Assembly (NCBI RefSeq): GCF_003952385.1
Contig: NZ_CP034444.1
Coordinates: forward strand, 6,461,001 to 6,525,000
Reading direction: 5' to 3'
Origin: Mesorhizobium sp. M1D.F.Ca.ET.043.01.1.1
GTDB taxonomy: Bacteria > Pseudomonadota > Alphaproteobacteria > Rhizobiales > Rhizobiaceae
Length of the DNA: 64,000 bases
Part shown: positions 1 through 9,519 of the stretch, one piece after another
Position numbering within the stretch: position 1 is the stretch's first letter
How the letters are laid out: each line of letters starts with the position of its first letter
Translations under genes and position numbers: made by a program
The notes under the pieces: model-generated
Told to the model about the DNA's origin: nothing
The model's input: only the letters and a program-made list of their open reading frames with translations
Database searches by the model: none

Positions 1-83
1 TCGATCAGCAGGCCAACCTTCGGGCCGACGCCGGCAAGCGAGGTGATCGGAACGAACAACGGATCGAGGATGGAAGGACGCAT
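1..83 (-). CDS. recG: ATP-dependent DNA helicase RecG, N-terminal end only
   Basis: The first 27 codons of a leftward gene are visible, starting MRPSILDPLFVPITSLAGVG. The rest lies outside the window. A start of this form, with the hydrophobic LDPLF...LAGVGPK stretch, is what alphaproteobacterial RecG proteins look like. RecG remodels stalled replication forks and branched recombination intermediates. Its divergent placement beside sdhE and mfd is the arrangement I know from rhizobial chromosomes and supports the call. No helicase motif can be checked because only the wedge-domain N-terminus is present. Confidence 0.7.
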   Translation of the reverse strand, partial: MRPSILDPLFVPITSLAGVGPKVGLLI

Positions 84-174
84 CGTGTCAGCTTATGTCG
101 CGACGGCCGCAGCGCAAGGCTGACACCGTCCTCTATCCACGCTATATGCGCCGCTTCAACTGGGATGCGGCGCG

Positions 175-462
175 ATGACCGGAACACAGCGATCAAGCGA
201 GGGGCTCGACGCCCGGCGGCGCAAGCTTTTGTTCCGCTCCTGGCATCGCGGCATGCGCGAGATGGACCTGATCCTCGGCACCTTCGCCGATGCCGAGATC
301 GGCGCCTTGACCGGCGACGAAATCGACCAATATGAAAAGCTCCTCGAAATTCCCGATACCGAATTCCTGCCGATGATCACCGGCGAACGCCCGGTTCCGT
401 CCGATATCGATTGCGCGGTGCTGCAAAAAATCCTGGCGTCGCGCCGGACCATGACATTTTGA
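175..462 (+). CDS. sdhE: FAD assembly factor SdhE (succinate dehydrogenase assembly factor 2 family)
   Basis: This 95-residue cytoplasmic protein is of the family that promotes covalent FAD attachment to the succinate dehydrogenase flavoprotein. The diagnostic RGxxE motif is at residues 25–29 (RGMRE), followed by the acidic helical bundle typical of the fold. Its length matches the family, which is usually 85–100 residues. The gene ends 7 bp before mfd on the same strand, so the two are probably cotranscribed, and it diverges from recG. The ATG chosen is the first in frame. Confidence 0.88.
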   Translation: MTGTQRSSEGLDARRRKLLFRSWHRGMREMDLILGTFADAEIGALTGDEIDQYEKLLEIPDTEFLPMITGERPVPSDIDCAVLQKILASRRTMTF

Positions 463-469
463 AAAAAGC

Positions 470-3400
470 ATGAGCCTCATTCCTTCAATCGGCCTGCCCA
501 AGGGCCGCGCCGGCCAGTTCATCGTCGACGGCGTCGCAGACGGCTACGAAGCCTTCGCGCTGGTCGAGACGGCGCACGAGATCGCACCCGACAAGCCGGT
601 GCTGTTCGTCGCGCGTGACGGCCAGCGGCTGCCGGCGATCATCGATGCGCTCGCCTTTGCCGCCCCCGGCTTGCCGGTGCTGGAACTGCCTGCCTGGGAT
701 TGCCTGCCCTACGATCGTGTGTCGCCTGGCGCGGACGCCGCCGCGCGGCGGCTCGACTCCCTTTCCGCCATCATTGCGCTGGCGAAGAAGCCGCATCGCG
801 CCGTGATCCTCACCACCGCCAATGCGCTCCTGCAGCGCATTCCGCCGGCCGGGCTGATCGAGGCGCAGACCTTCCATGCCAAGCCCGGCAACCAGATCGA
901 CATGAACGTGCTGATCGCACGGCTGGAGACTTCCGGTTTCGAGCGCGTGCCGACGGTGCGCGATGTCGGCGAGTTCGCGGTGCGCGGCGGCATCCTCGAT
1001 CTGTTCGCGCCCGGCTGGAGCGAGGCGCTGAGGCTCGACTTTTTCGGCGACACGCTGGAATCGATCCGTGTCTTCGACGTGGCCACGCAGCGCACCACCG
1101 GGCAGCGCAAGTCGATGGCGCTGCAGGCGATGAGCGAGGTGGCGCTGACGCCGGAGACGATCAGCCGCTTCCGCCGCTCCTATATCGAGGCGTTTGGCGC
1201 GCCGTCGCGCGACGACGCGCTCTATGCGGCGGTGAGCGAAGGCCGGCGCTTTGCCGGCATGGAGCACTGGCTGCCGTTCTTCTACGAGCGGCTGGAGACG
1301 GTGTTCGACTATCTGCCGGATGCGCCTGTCGTCTTCGACCATCTGGCGCATGAGGCGCTGGCCGAGCGCCATACGCTGATCCTCGATCACTATGAGGCGC
1401 GCCGCAAGCAGGCCGACGCCGCGCTGAAGGATGCGGTGCCCTATAAGCCGGTGGCACCGGACCTGCTCTATCTCTCGCCGGAGAACCTCCGCGCCTCGCT
1501 CGGGCCGCGCGAGGATATCGATTTCACCGTCTTCGATGCGCCCGATGTCGGCGGCAAACGAGTGTTCCATGCGGGTTCGCGGCAAGGCCGCAGCTTCGCC
1601 GAAGAGCGCGCCGATCCCAACATCAATGTCTTCGATGTCGTGGTGAAGCATATTGCCGACGAACGCGCCGCGCGCCGCCGCGTCATCGTCGCCGGCTGGA
1701 CCGAAGGCTCGCTCGACCGCCTCGGCCAGATCCTCGCCGAACACCATCTCGGCAACCTCAAGCCCGTCGCCACCCTTGCCGAGGTCGAAAAGCTGGAGCC
1801 GGGGCAGGCCGGCTTCGCCGTGCTGCCGCTCGAATCCGGCTTCGAAACCGACGACATGGTCGTCGTCGCCGAGCAGGACATTCTCGGCGACAGGTTGATC
1901 CGGCGTTCGAAGCGCAAGAAGAAGGCTTCCGATTTCATCGCCGAAGCGTCGTCTCTGTCTTCCGGCGACATCGTCGTCCACGCCGATCACGGCATCGGCC
2001 GCTTCGTCGGCCTGCGCACCATCGAAGCGGTCGGCGCGCCGCACGACTGCCTCGAAATCCACTATGCCGGCGACGACCGGCTGTTCCTGCCGGTGGAAAA
2101 CATCGAGCTTCTGTCGCGCTACGGCTCGGATTCGGCCGAAGCTCCTCTCGACAAGCTCGGCGGCGGCGCCTGGCAGGCGCGCAAGGCGCGCCTGAAGCGC
2201 CGCCTGCTCGACATGGCCGGGCAACTGATCCGCATCGCCGCCGAGCGTCAGATGCGCGCCGCGCCAACCATGATTCCCGCCGAGGGGATCTATGGCGAGT
2301 TCGCCGCGCGCTTCCCCTACGAGGAAACCGACGATCAGCAGACGGCGATCGACTCGGTCATGGACGACCTCGGCGCCGGCAAGCCGATGGACCGGCTTGT
2401 CTGCGGCGATGTCGGCTTCGGCAAGACGGAGGTGGCGCTGCGCGCCGCCTTCATCGCGGCGCTGGAAGGGTTTCAGGTCGCGGTCGTCGTGCCGACGACG
2501 CTTTTGTCGCGCCAGCATTTCAAGACCTTCTCGCAGCGCTTTTCCGGCCTGCCGATCCGCATCGCGCAGGCCTCGCGCCTGGTGGGCGCCAAGGAACTGG
2601 CCGAGACCAAGAAGGGGATCGCCGACGGCACGGTCGATATCGTCGTCGGCACGCATGCGCTGCTCGGGTCCTCCATCTCGTTCAAGAATCTTGGCCTCCT
2701 CATCATCGACGAGGAGCAGCATTTCGGCGTCAAGCACAAGGAAAGGCTGAAGGAGCTCAAGAACGACGTGCATGTGCTGACGCTGTCGGCGACGCCGATC
2801 CCGCGCACGCTGCAACTGGCGCTGACCGGCGTGCGCGAACTGTCGCTGATCGCCACGCCGCCGGTCGACCGCATGGCGGTGCGCACCTTCATCTCGCCCT
2901 TCGATCCGCTGGTCATCCGCGAGACGCTGCTGCGCGAACGCTATCGCGGCGGCCATTCCTTCTATGTCGTGCCGCGTATCAGCGATCTTGCCGAAATCCA
3001 TGATTTCCTGAAGGAATCCGTGCCGGAGTTGAAAGTGGCGGTCGCCCATGGCCAGATGCCGGCCGGCGAGCTCGACGACATCATGAACGCCTTCTACGAC
3101 GGCCAGTACGACGTGCTTCTGTCGACGACCATCGTCGAATCCGGCCTCGACATTCCGACCGCCAACACGCTGATCATCCATCGCGCCGACATGTTCGGCC
3201 TGGCGCAACTCTATCAGCTGCGCGGCCGCGTCGGCCGCTCCAAGGTACGGGCCTATGCACTGTTCACGCTGCCGGCCAACCGCAAGCTCACCGACACGGC
3301 CGAGCGCCGGCTGAAGGTGCTGCAGTCGCTGGACACGCTCGGCGCCGGCTTCCAACTCGCCAGCCACGACCTCGACATCCGGGGCGCCGGCAATCTTCTC

Positions 3401-3967
3401 GGCGAGGAACAGTCCGGCCATATCAAGGAGGTCGGCTTCGAGCTCTACCAGCAGATGCTGGAAGAGGCGGTGGCCGAGGTGAAGGATTCGGGCGAAGTGC
3501 TGGATGGCGGCTGGTCGCCGCAGATCGCGGTCGGCACGGCGGTGATGATCCCGGAAAGCTACGTGCCCGACCTGCAGCTTAGGATGGCGCTCTATCGCCG
3601 CCTCGGCGACCTCGAAAGCACCGAGGAGATCGATGCGTTCGGCGCCGAGCTGATCGACCGTTTCGGGCCATTGCCGGAAGAGGTGACGCACTTGTTGAAG
3701 ATCGTCTTCATCAAGGCGCTCTGCCGCAGGGCCAATGTCGAGAAGCTCGACGCCGGCCCCAAGGGCGTCGTCATCCATTTCCGCAAGCGCGAGTTCCCCA
3801 ACCCCGTCGGGCTGGTCAAATTCATCGGCGAGCAGGGCTCGCTGGCCAAGATCCGGGCGGACCACAGCGTCGTCTTCATGCGCGACTGGCCGAATGCGGA
3901 GAAGCGCCTGGCCGGATCGGCGGTCGTCATGACGCAGTTGGCGCGGCTGGTCGACAAAGCCGCCTAA
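470..3967 (+). CDS. mfd: Transcription-repair coupling factor Mfd
   Basis: This 1165-residue ATP-dependent DNA translocase removes RNA polymerase stalled at lesions and recruits UvrA. The order of regions is the full Mfd one: UvrB-like N-terminal module, RNA polymerase-interacting domain near residues 490–590, then a RecG-like superfamily 2 motor. Visible motor motifs are GDVGFGKTEVA (Walker A, about residue 646), a DEEQ box (about 747), LSATPIPRTL, and VESGLDIP followed by QLRGRVGR. The TRCF C-terminal domain follows. Length is normal for the family. It lies just downstream of sdhE. No frameshift or missing motif was seen. Confidence 0.97.
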   Translation: MSLIPSIGLPKGRAGQFIVDGVADGYEAFALVETAHEIAPDKPVLFVARDGQRLPAIIDALAFAAPGLPVLELPAWDCLPYDRVSPGADAAARRLDSLSAIIALAKKPHRAVILTTANALLQRIPPAGLIEAQTFHAKPGNQIDMNVLIARLETSGFERVPTVRDVGEFAVRGGILDLFAPGWSEALRLDFFGDTLESIRVFDVATQRTTGQRKSMALQAMSEVALTPETISRFRRSYIEAFGAPSRDDALYAAVSEGRRFAGMEHWLPFFYERLETVFDYLPDAPVVFDHLAHEALAERHTLILDHYEARRKQADAALKDAVPYKPVAPDLLYLSPENLRASLGPREDIDFTVFDAPDVGGKRVFHAGSRQGRSFAEERADPNINVFDVVVKHIADERAARRRVIVAGWTEGSLDRLGQILAEHHLGNLKPVATLAEVEKLEPGQAGFAVLPLESGFETDDMVVVAEQDILGDRLIRRSKRKKKASDFIAEASSLSSGDIVVHADHGIGRFVGLRTIEAVGAPHDCLEIHYAGDDRLFLPVENIELLSRYGSDSAEAPLDKLGGGAWQARKARLKRRLLDMAGQLIRIAAERQMRAAPTMIPAEGIYGEFAARFPYEETDDQQTAIDSVMDDLGAGKPMDRLVCGDVGFGKTEVALRAAFIAALEGFQVAVVVPTTLLSRQHFKTFSQRFSGLPIRIAQASRLVGAKELAETKKGIADGTVDIVVGTHALLGSSISFKNLGLLIIDEEQHFGVKHKERLKELKNDVHVLTLSATPIPRTLQLALTGVRELSLIATPPVDRMAVRTFISPFDPLVIRETLLRERYRGGHSFYVVPRISDLAEIHDFLKESVPELKVAVAHGQMPAGELDDIMNAFYDGQYDVLLSTTIVESGLDIPTANTLIIHRADMFGLAQLYQLRGRVGRSKVRAYALFTLPANRKLTDTAERRLKVLQSLDTLGAGFQLASHDLDIRGAGNLLGEEQSGHIKEVGFELYQQMLEEAVAEVKDSGEVLDGGWSPQIAVGTAVMIPESYVPDLQLRMALYRRLGDLESTEEIDAFGAELIDRFGPLPEEVTHLLKIVFIKALCRRANVEKLDAGPKGVVIHFRKREFPNPVGLVKFIGEQGSLAKIRADHSVVFMRDWPNAEKRLAGSAVVMTQLARLVDKAA

Positions 3968-4181
3968 CGGCTTCACCATGGCATCCTGGGCAACTCAAGC
4001 CATTCGCCACTGCCGAAAATCCCGGCTAGAATAGGAAATCGGCTTCGTGTAAGGAGCCGCCACCTCATATTGGGGCTGAATGGCGAGCGAGGGCGTTCGC
4101 CGGTTTGTTTGACGCAGTTTCCGGGCAGGAGGCCGTTTGGCATTTCCGGGAACCGGTCTGAAAGGGCGTTTGGGTGCAGCG

Positions 4182-5555
4182 ATGACGAAATGGTCGCCGA
4201 ATTCGTGGAGAGCAAAGCCGATCAAGCAGGTTCCGGCCTATCCGGACCTTGGCGCGCTGCAGGCCACGGAAGCGCGGCTCGCCACCTACCCGCCGCTGGT
4301 CTTTGCCGGCGAGGCGCGCAAGCTGAAGAAGCAACTGGCGGCGGTCGCCGCCGGCGAGGCCTTCCTGCTCCAGGGCGGCGACTGTGCAGAGAGCTTCGCC
4401 GAGCATGGCGCCGACAACATCCGCGACTTCTTCCGCGTCTTCCTCCAGATGTCGGTGGTGCTCACCTTCGCCGGCGCGCAGCCGGTGGTGAAAGTCGGCC
4501 GTGTCGCCGGTCAGTTCGCCAAGCCGCGTTCGTCCGACAGTGAGACCAAGGCCGGCGTGACGTTGCCGAGCTACCGCGGCGACATCATCAACGGCATCGA
4601 ATTCGACGCCTCCTCGCGTATCCCGGATCCCGCACGGCAGGAGATGGCGTACCGCCAGTCGGCGGCCACCCTCAATCTTCTGCGCGCCTTCGCGCAGGGC
4701 GGCTACGCCAGCCTGGAGAACGTGCATCGCTGGATGCTGGGATTCGTCGCCGACAGCCCGCAGGGCGAGAAGTACGAGTCGCTTGCCAACCGCATCACCG
4801 AGACGATGGATTTCATGCGCGCGGTCGGCATCACATCCGCGACCAATTTTGCGCTGCGCGAGACCGATTTCTACACCAGCCACGAGGCGCTTCTGCTCGG
4901 CTATGAAGAAGCGCTGACCCGCGTCGACTCGACCTCCGGCGACTGGTACGCGACCTCCGGCCACATGATCTGGATCGGCGACCGCACCCGCCAGCCCGAC
5001 CATGCGCATGTCGAATATTGCCGTGGCATCGAGAATCCGCTCGGCCTGAAATGCGGGCCGTCGCTGACGCCGGACGGCCTGCTGGAGCTCATCGACCTGC
5101 TCAACCCCGAGAACGAGCCTGGCCGGCTGACGCTGATCGCGCGCTTCGGCTCCGACAAGGTCGCCGAACACCTGCCGAAACTGGTGCGGGCGGTGAAGAA
5201 GGAAGGCCGCAACGTGGTGTGGTCGTCCGATCCGATGCACGGCAACACCATCGAGGCGGCCGGCTACAAGACGCGGCCGTTCGACCGCATCCTCAAGGAA
5301 GTGCAGACCTCCTTCGAGGTGCATCGCGCCGAAGGCACGCATCCGGGCGGCATCCACGTCGAGATGACCGGCAAGAACGTCACCGAATGCACCGGCGGCG
5401 CCCGCGCCATCACGGCGGAAGACCTGCAGGATCGCTACCACACCCATTGCGATCCGCGCCTCAATGCCGACCAGGCGATCGAGCTGGCCTTCCTGGTCTC
5501 GGACCTGCTCAAGAAAAGCCATACGGTCCAGCACAAGCAGGCCGCCAGCGCCTGA
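4182..5555 (+). CDS. Class II 3-deoxy-7-phosphoheptulonate (DAHP) synthase
   Basis: The enzyme condenses phosphoenolpyruvate with erythrose 4-phosphate, the first step of the shikimate pathway. At 457 residues it has the length of the class II (plant and actinobacterial) type. Visible signatures are GGDCAESF with the metal-binding cysteine, [12 protein letters not shown], and the C-terminal [18 protein letters not shown] block. I chose the start [10 protein letters not shown] because class II enzymes begin with this conserved W..SWR segment. An ATG 45 bp upstream would add an unlikely leader. A strong terminator follows, so the gene is probably monocistronic. Confidence 0.93.
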   Translation: MTKWSPNSWRAKPIKQVPAYPDLGALQATEARLATYPPLVFAGEARKLKKQLAAVAAGEAFLLQGGDCAESFAEHGADNIRDFFRVFLQMSVVLTFAGAQPVVKVGRVAGQFAKPRSSDSETKAGVTLPSYRGDIINGIEFDASSRIPDPARQEMAYRQSAATLNLLRAFAQGGYASLENVHRWMLGFVADSPQGEKYESLANRITETMDFMRAVGITSATNFALRETDFYTSHEALLLGYEEALTRVDSTSGDWYATSGHMIWIGDRTRQPDHAHVEYCRGIENPLGLKCGPSLTPDGLLELIDLLNPENEPGRLTLIARFGSDKVAEHLPKLVRAVKKEGRNVVWSSDPMHGNTIEAAGYKTRPFDRILKEVQTSFEVHRAEGTHPGGIHVEMTGKNVTECTGGARAITAEDLQDRYHTHCDPRLNADQAIELAFLVSDLLKKSHTVQHKQAASA

Positions 5556-5582
5556 GCCTGCCTCCGATCCCATCGATCACTC

Positions 5583-5616
5583 AAGCGCCGGAGAAATCCG
5601 GCGCTTTTCGTTTTTC
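5583..5616 (+). terminator. Rho-independent terminator of the DAHP synthase gene
   Basis: A perfect 10-bp stem (AAGCGCCGGA with its complement) closes on a GAAA tetraloop and is followed by a T-rich tract. It lies 28 bp after the DAHP synthase stop codon. Confidence 0.88.
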
Positions 5617-5741
5617 GGTCCGTGCGATCACGTGAGCGATTACGAAAATGTGTCCGCCCGCGACCATCGCAGGACCAAGATTGAGGCGGAGGTGTCGCCG
5701 CCGCGGCCCGAGAAGACCGCGCACACGGCACAGGTTCCGCC

Positions 5742-6444
5742 ATGCGTCACGAGCATGCCATCATCCACCACCGCGCGATCGACTTCTGGTCGGCGCGCGC
5801 GGCTGTGCTTGTCGTCATCTGCCTGCAGCTTCTCGTCATCAACGACCTGTCGTTCGGTCCGCGCTGGCTGGCTCCCGCAATCGAGGCGGCGCTGCTCGCG
5901 CCGTTGTCGATCGCAACCGCCTGGACGCAAATGGCGACGCAGAAGGCCGTCGATGACGAACATTGGTATGCGATCGGCCGGTTTCGCCTCCTCATCCGCC
6001 GCACCGCCTTGGTCATGACCGGCGTCATCAGCTTCATGAATTGCGGCTCGCTGGTCTTTCTGGTCCAGAAGCTGCTCGAAGGCCATGCCGGCGCCGGCAC
6101 GACGCTGCTGGTCGATGCTTTAAACATCTGGGTCACCAACGTCATCGTCTTCGCGCTGTGGTTCTGGAGCACCGACCGCGGCGGGCCGCCGACCTGCGGC
6201 CTGGTCAAACGCGCGCATGCCGACTTCCTGTTCCCGCAAATGACGCTGCCCGATCGCGAAATCCGCGACTGGCTGCCCGGCTTCGTCGACTATTTCTTCC
6301 TGGCCTTCACCAACGCGACGGCGTTCTCGCCGACCGACACCTTGCCGCTCAGCCAGCGCGCCAAGCTCTTGATGATGGCCGAGGCGATGATCTCGCTGCT
6401 GACGATTGCACTGGTGGCCGCGGGCGGTCAACATCCTGGCATGA
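5742..6444 (+). CDS. Conserved multi-pass membrane protein with a probable 3' frameshift
   Basis: The protein has about six predicted membrane segments and ends in a conserved block, FVDYFFLAFTNATAFSPTD, resembling the C-termini of DUF1345-like proteins. I do not know its function. After AISLLTIALVAA the literal frame turns into arginine-rich sequence and continues to 6779, entirely antisense to the RES gene. Shifting frame near 6420 instead gives AVNILA and a stop at 6442–6444, only 4 bp from the end of the convergent RES gene. I therefore infer a 2-bp deletion (or 1-bp insertion) near 6417–6424 and give the restored end. It could be a real mutation or a sequence error. Confidence 0.65.
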
Positions 6445-6447
6445 GCC

Positions 6448-7215
6448 TTAACGCCCACGCTCCCAGCGCATGTTCGCCAGACGCGGATCGGCGAAGGTCG
6501 TCCTTGAGAATTCGAGCCGCTTGTCCGGAAATTCGCAGATCGCCTGGACGCCGAACGAACCGATGCGGATGCGCCAGGTGTGAGGTTCCAGCGGCCTTGC
6601 CTTGGCAAAACCCCTGCAGGTCAGAAGCGCGATGTTGGCGCCCTTCGGGTCGCGCGCCGAGCGGTAGCGGATCGCCTGCATCCCGGCCTCGCGCGCGACG
6701 TCGGCAATGGCCTGGCAGGCGGCATAGTCGGTCGGATGCGTCCACGCCTTCTCGTCGCGGTCGAGCGGCGGCCGGGTGAGGTCGACGGCCTTCTCGCATC
6801 TGATCGACGTGGCAAAGGCGGTGTATTCGGCCGCGTCGTTCGGCCATTGCGTCTGCGGCGAATCGGCGAAGAACAGCAAGCGGTAGAAGGCCATCTCCGC
6901 CACCGCCGTCAGCACCGTCTCGGCGGCGTAGTAGACGCCTTTGGTCTTGCCCGCGCGGCGGAAGCGCGAGCCGTACGGATAGATCGAGCCGTAGCGGAAG
7001 GGCGTCGCCAGAAGATAGTGCAGATGGCGGCATTCGAGCGGGATCTGGGGCTTGGTCTCCTCGATCAGGTCCTCCAGCAAGCCCTGCTCGTCGAGTGTGT
7101 CGACGAGCTTCAGCGTCGAGACGCGGTGCTGCGCCTCGACCAACCGCCAATACTTGCCTTCGAGCCCGACGCCCTCAGACGAGAGCGCGTCGGGAGTCCA
7201 GGTAGGCGATGACAT
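6448..7215 (-). CDS. RES-domain toxin of a RES/Xre toxin–antitoxin system
   Basis: About 255 residues with the RES fold. Characterised RES toxins are ADP-ribosyltransferase-like enzymes that degrade or use NAD+ and arrest growth. Visible signatures are the arginine-rich RYGSIYPYGSRFRRAG region, the conserved glutamate in TAVAEMAFYR, and the serine block YRSARDPKGAN. The gene overlaps the 3' end of the Xre gene upstream, the usual antitoxin-first order. I chose the ATG giving MSSPTWTP; an in-frame TTG lies 15 bp further upstream. It converges with the preceding membrane-protein gene. Confidence 0.85.
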   Translation of the reverse strand: MSSPTWTPDALSSEGVGLEGKYWRLVEAQHRVSTLKLVDTLDEQGLLEDLIEETKPQIPLECRHLHYLLATPFRYGSIYPYGSRFRRAGKTKGVYYAAETVLTAVAEMAFYRLLFFADSPQTQWPNDAAEYTAFATSIRCEKAVDLTRPPLDRDEKAWTHPTDYAACQAIADVAREAGMQAIRYRSARDPKGANIALLTCRGFAKARPLEPHTWRIRIGSFGVQAICEFPDKRLEFSRTTFADPRLANMRWERGR

Positions 7216-7552
7216 CGACAAGTCCGGCAATGGTCAGGATCTTTTCGAGCGGCGTGCCGTCGAGCGCCGTGTTCGGGTTCTTCAGCCATGCCCGGGCGAC
7301 GGTCTCGTCGCCGCCGACGATGGCGTCGAGCGAGCGGAACAGACGGACGAACAGCACCGCAAGCTCGAACGGCTTGGTGCCGCGCTCGAGCAGGAATTCC
7401 TGCTTGCGCATGCGCGAGACCGTCGCTTCCGAGACGCCGATGACCAGCGCCAGCGTTCTCGCGGTGATGTCAAGCAGGTCGGCCGCGCGCAGCGTGGCCT
7501 TGGTGATGACGGCATTTTCCGCCGCCGTCGCGGCAGCGACAGGACGTTGCAT
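7175..7552 (-). CDS. Xre/MbcA/ParS-type antitoxin (DUF2384 toxin-binding domain)
   Basis: A 125-residue partner of the RES toxin. The N-terminal half (about residues 20–60) has a helix-turn-helix pattern, ALVIGVSEATVSRM. The C-terminal half has the toxin-binding block seen in this family, ARAWLKNPNTALDGTPLEK. I placed the start at MQRPVAA because it has an AAAGGG ribosome site upstream; a longer in-frame start at 7591 would run through the operator. The overlap with the toxin suggests translational coupling. Antitoxins of this family usually repress their own operon, and the palindrome just upstream fits. Confidence 0.85.
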   Translation of the reverse strand: MQRPVAAATAAENAVITKATLRAADLLDITARTLALVIGVSEATVSRMRKQEFLLERGTKPFELAVLFVRLFRSLDAIVGGDETVARAWLKNPNTALDGTPLEKILTIAGLVDVIAYLDSRRALV

Positions 7553-7572
7553 AAGGCGCACCCTTTCGTTTC

Positions 7573-7592
7573 TGTGGAAAATATAGTCCACA
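7573..7592 (-). promoter_or_regulatory. Palindromic operator overlapping the Xre/RES promoter
   Basis: A perfect inverted repeat, TGTGGA–N8–TCCACA, ends 21 bp upstream of the Xre start codon. Its spacer contains TATATT on the coding strand, a plausible –10 box, so a bound repressor would block initiation. Autoregulation by the Xre protein is inferred from family behaviour. Confidence 0.65.
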
Positions 7593-7635
7593 AAAATTCA
7601 TTTGGAAAGGGATCGGCCGAAGGAGCCCGCCGAAA

Positions 7636-8706
7636 TCAGTCTTTCTTGTAGAGCAGCCAACCCTTGCCGGCGCGGCCGGTCATGGTGGAATGCCTGGTGA
7701 CGCGGTTGCGTCCGCTGACCTTGGAGCGATAGAGCGCGCGGTCAGCCTTGGTGTAGAGGTCTTCGGGACTGTCGGCCTCGGAGGCCATGCAGATACCCAT
7801 GGAGACGGTCACCGTGCCGTAGTTCATCCCGGTCTGGCTGCTGGTGAACGGCGTTTGTTCGATCAGCACGCGGATGCGCTCGGCGATCTCGTAGGTGGTG
7901 TCTTCGCTGGCGCCTTCGACAATCAGCGCGAACTCCTCGCCGCCGGTGCGCGCCACGAACATGTCGGCGCGGACGCTCGATCGGAGGATCTCGGCGATGA
8001 TCTGGATGATCTTGTCGCCGACCGGGTGGCCGTAACGGTCGTTGATGTCCTTGAAGCGATCGATATCGGCAAGGATCAGCGCGTTGAACAGGATCCCGCG
8101 GTTGCTGTTGTAGATGCGGGTGATTTCCTTGTCGAAGGCGCGGCGATTCCAGATATGCGTCAGCGGATCGGTATCGGCGAGCCGCTTGTATTCCTCCAGC
8201 TTCGATTTGACGCTCTCGAGCTCGGCGGTCTTCTCGCTGAGCGTGCTGGAGATATGGCGATTGTGGTCCAGCGTCGAGTTGGTGGCGGCGGACATGGCGC
8301 CGGCAATCTTCTGCAAAAGATCCTGGGAAAGAAGGCTTCGATTGCTCAGGCCGCTCGACGTCTCGTCGAGGATGCGGCCGTATTTTTCGATATGGGTGCG
8401 CTCACTGCGCAGCAGCGCGGCGATGTCCTCGAGCTCCTTGGCGACCATCTCGCGGGCATGCTCGACGATGGCAGGGCCGTGGTGCTGCGGGAAGAAGGTG
8501 CGCCCGATCTGGTCGAGGTCTTCCTGCGTCGGCCTGTTGCTCAACGAAACGACGGCGAGGCTGAGCTCGTGATTGCTGCCGCTCAGCGCCTCGTAGAAGA
8601 TTTCATAGTTGCGCGGCAGGCCGAGCACGCCGAGCTGGCGCATGGTCGCCACAACGGTGCTGGCGATGTCGCTATTCCTGTCGGTCTGGGCGGCTGCCGG
8701 CTGCAT
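7636..8706 (-). CDS. GGDEF-domain diguanylate cyclase
   Basis: A 356-residue soluble protein. Residues 1–160 form a helical N-terminal region with no recognised sensor. A short coiled coil (about 150–185) leads into a GGDEF domain. The active-site signature is GGEEF at residues 255–259, and DPLTHIWNRRAF opens the domain with H where G is usual. The inhibitory RxxD position reads RADM, so c-di-GMP product inhibition may be absent. I expect it to make c-di-GMP. No membrane segment is visible. It is transcribed in the same direction as the TA pair but with its own start. Confidence 0.88.
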   Translation of the reverse strand: MQPAAAQTDRNSDIASTVVATMRQLGVLGLPRNYEIFYEALSGSNHELSLAVVSLSNRPTQEDLDQIGRTFFPQHHGPAIVEHAREMVAKELEDIAALLRSERTHIEKYGRILDETSSGLSNRSLLSQDLLQKIAGAMSAATNSTLDHNRHISSTLSEKTAELESVKSKLEEYKRLADTDPLTHIWNRRAFDKEITRIYNSNRGILFNALILADIDRFKDINDRYGHPVGDKIIQIIAEILRSSVRADMFVARTGGEEFALIVEGASEDTTYEIAERIRVLIEQTPFTSSQTGMNYGTVTVSMGICMASEADSPEDLYTKADRALYRSKVSGRNRVTRHSTMTGRAGKGWLLYKKD

Positions 8707-9022
8707 AGTGCGTTCACTACCCCTTCAGTGCGACCGGAGACCTGCCACCGCCGGGAGTCGCCTACACGGGGATTTGAATCAGAATCGCGAATGCGCGTCC
8801 CCAACACGACCTTCGCTTGCAGGAACCATAGATGCAGTTGCGCTAAAGTTTCCTTAATGGCCTGCATTTCCTCACTGTCTCTGCTACCACAGGCTGTAAT
8901 TCGGTGCGGACACAGCGTTTGAAAGGCGCCTCTTCGGTGTCGTATTTGCCTGCGCCCGGCAACCGCAAAACTGGAATCTTGTCCGGCACGATCAAGGCGA
9001 ACGACGTCGAAGGAGGCCCGGG
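8707..9022. other. Intergenic region between divergent genes
   Basis: About 316 bp between the GGDEF gene and the Gfa gene. It must hold both promoters, but I see no clear boxes. No small coding region or strong hairpin is convincing. Confidence 0.4.
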
Positions 9023-9442
9023 ATGGACGAAAATCACAGTGGATCATGCCTGTGCGGGGCGGTGCGCTTCCGGACGAGGGGCCTGTTGCGTGGAGTCGTC
9101 TATTGCCATTGCTCGCAATGCCGCAAGCAGACCGGCCATTTCGTCGCCGCGACCTCCTCAAAAGATGCCGAGATCGACATAGAGGGAGCCGACGCGCTCA
9201 GCTGGTACGGCGCTTCGGACGCTGCCAAACGCGGCTTCTGCCGCAGTTGCGGTTCGGTGATGTTCTGGAAGCACAGCGAGCTGGACACCATCTCGATCAT
9301 GGCCGGCTCGTTCGACAAGCCGACGGGTCTTTCGGCCGAAAGCCATATCTTCGTCGGCGACAAGGGAGACTACTACGCCATCGACGACGGACTGCCGCAA
9401 TTCGAGAAGTCGACACCGTCGATAAAGGTCGCGGACGAGTGA
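9023..9442 (+). CDS. Gfa-family (glutathione-dependent formaldehyde-activating-like) zinc protein
   Basis: A 139-residue single-domain protein with the family's cysteine pattern: C9 and C11 (CLCGAV), C28, C30 and C33 (CHCSQC), and C72 with C75 (FCRSC). These bind zinc in the Mss4-like fold. Family members were first described as catalysing the glutathione–formaldehyde adduct reaction, but many have unknown substrates and nothing here indicates formaldehyde metabolism. The start has an excellent AAGGAGG ribosome site 5 bp upstream. Confidence 0.86.
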   Translation: MDENHSGSCLCGAVRFRTRGLLRGVVYCHCSQCRKQTGHFVAATSSKDAEIDIEGADALSWYGASDAAKRGFCRSCGSVMFWKHSELDTISIMAGSFDKPTGLSAESHIFVGDKGDYYAIDDGLPQFEKSTPSIKVADE

Positions 9443-9519
9443 ATTTTGGGGCGGCTGCCTTATTCCCTTGATCCGGCCGTTGCGATATCCCCTGACGGTT
9501 ACTCGAAACGGGGCTGGGC

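Noticed and set aside
485..3979. A very long reading frame on the strand opposite mfd
   Set aside because: It is a shadow of a high-GC gene: its sequence is rich in R, D and H with no domain, whereas the + frame is complete Mfd.
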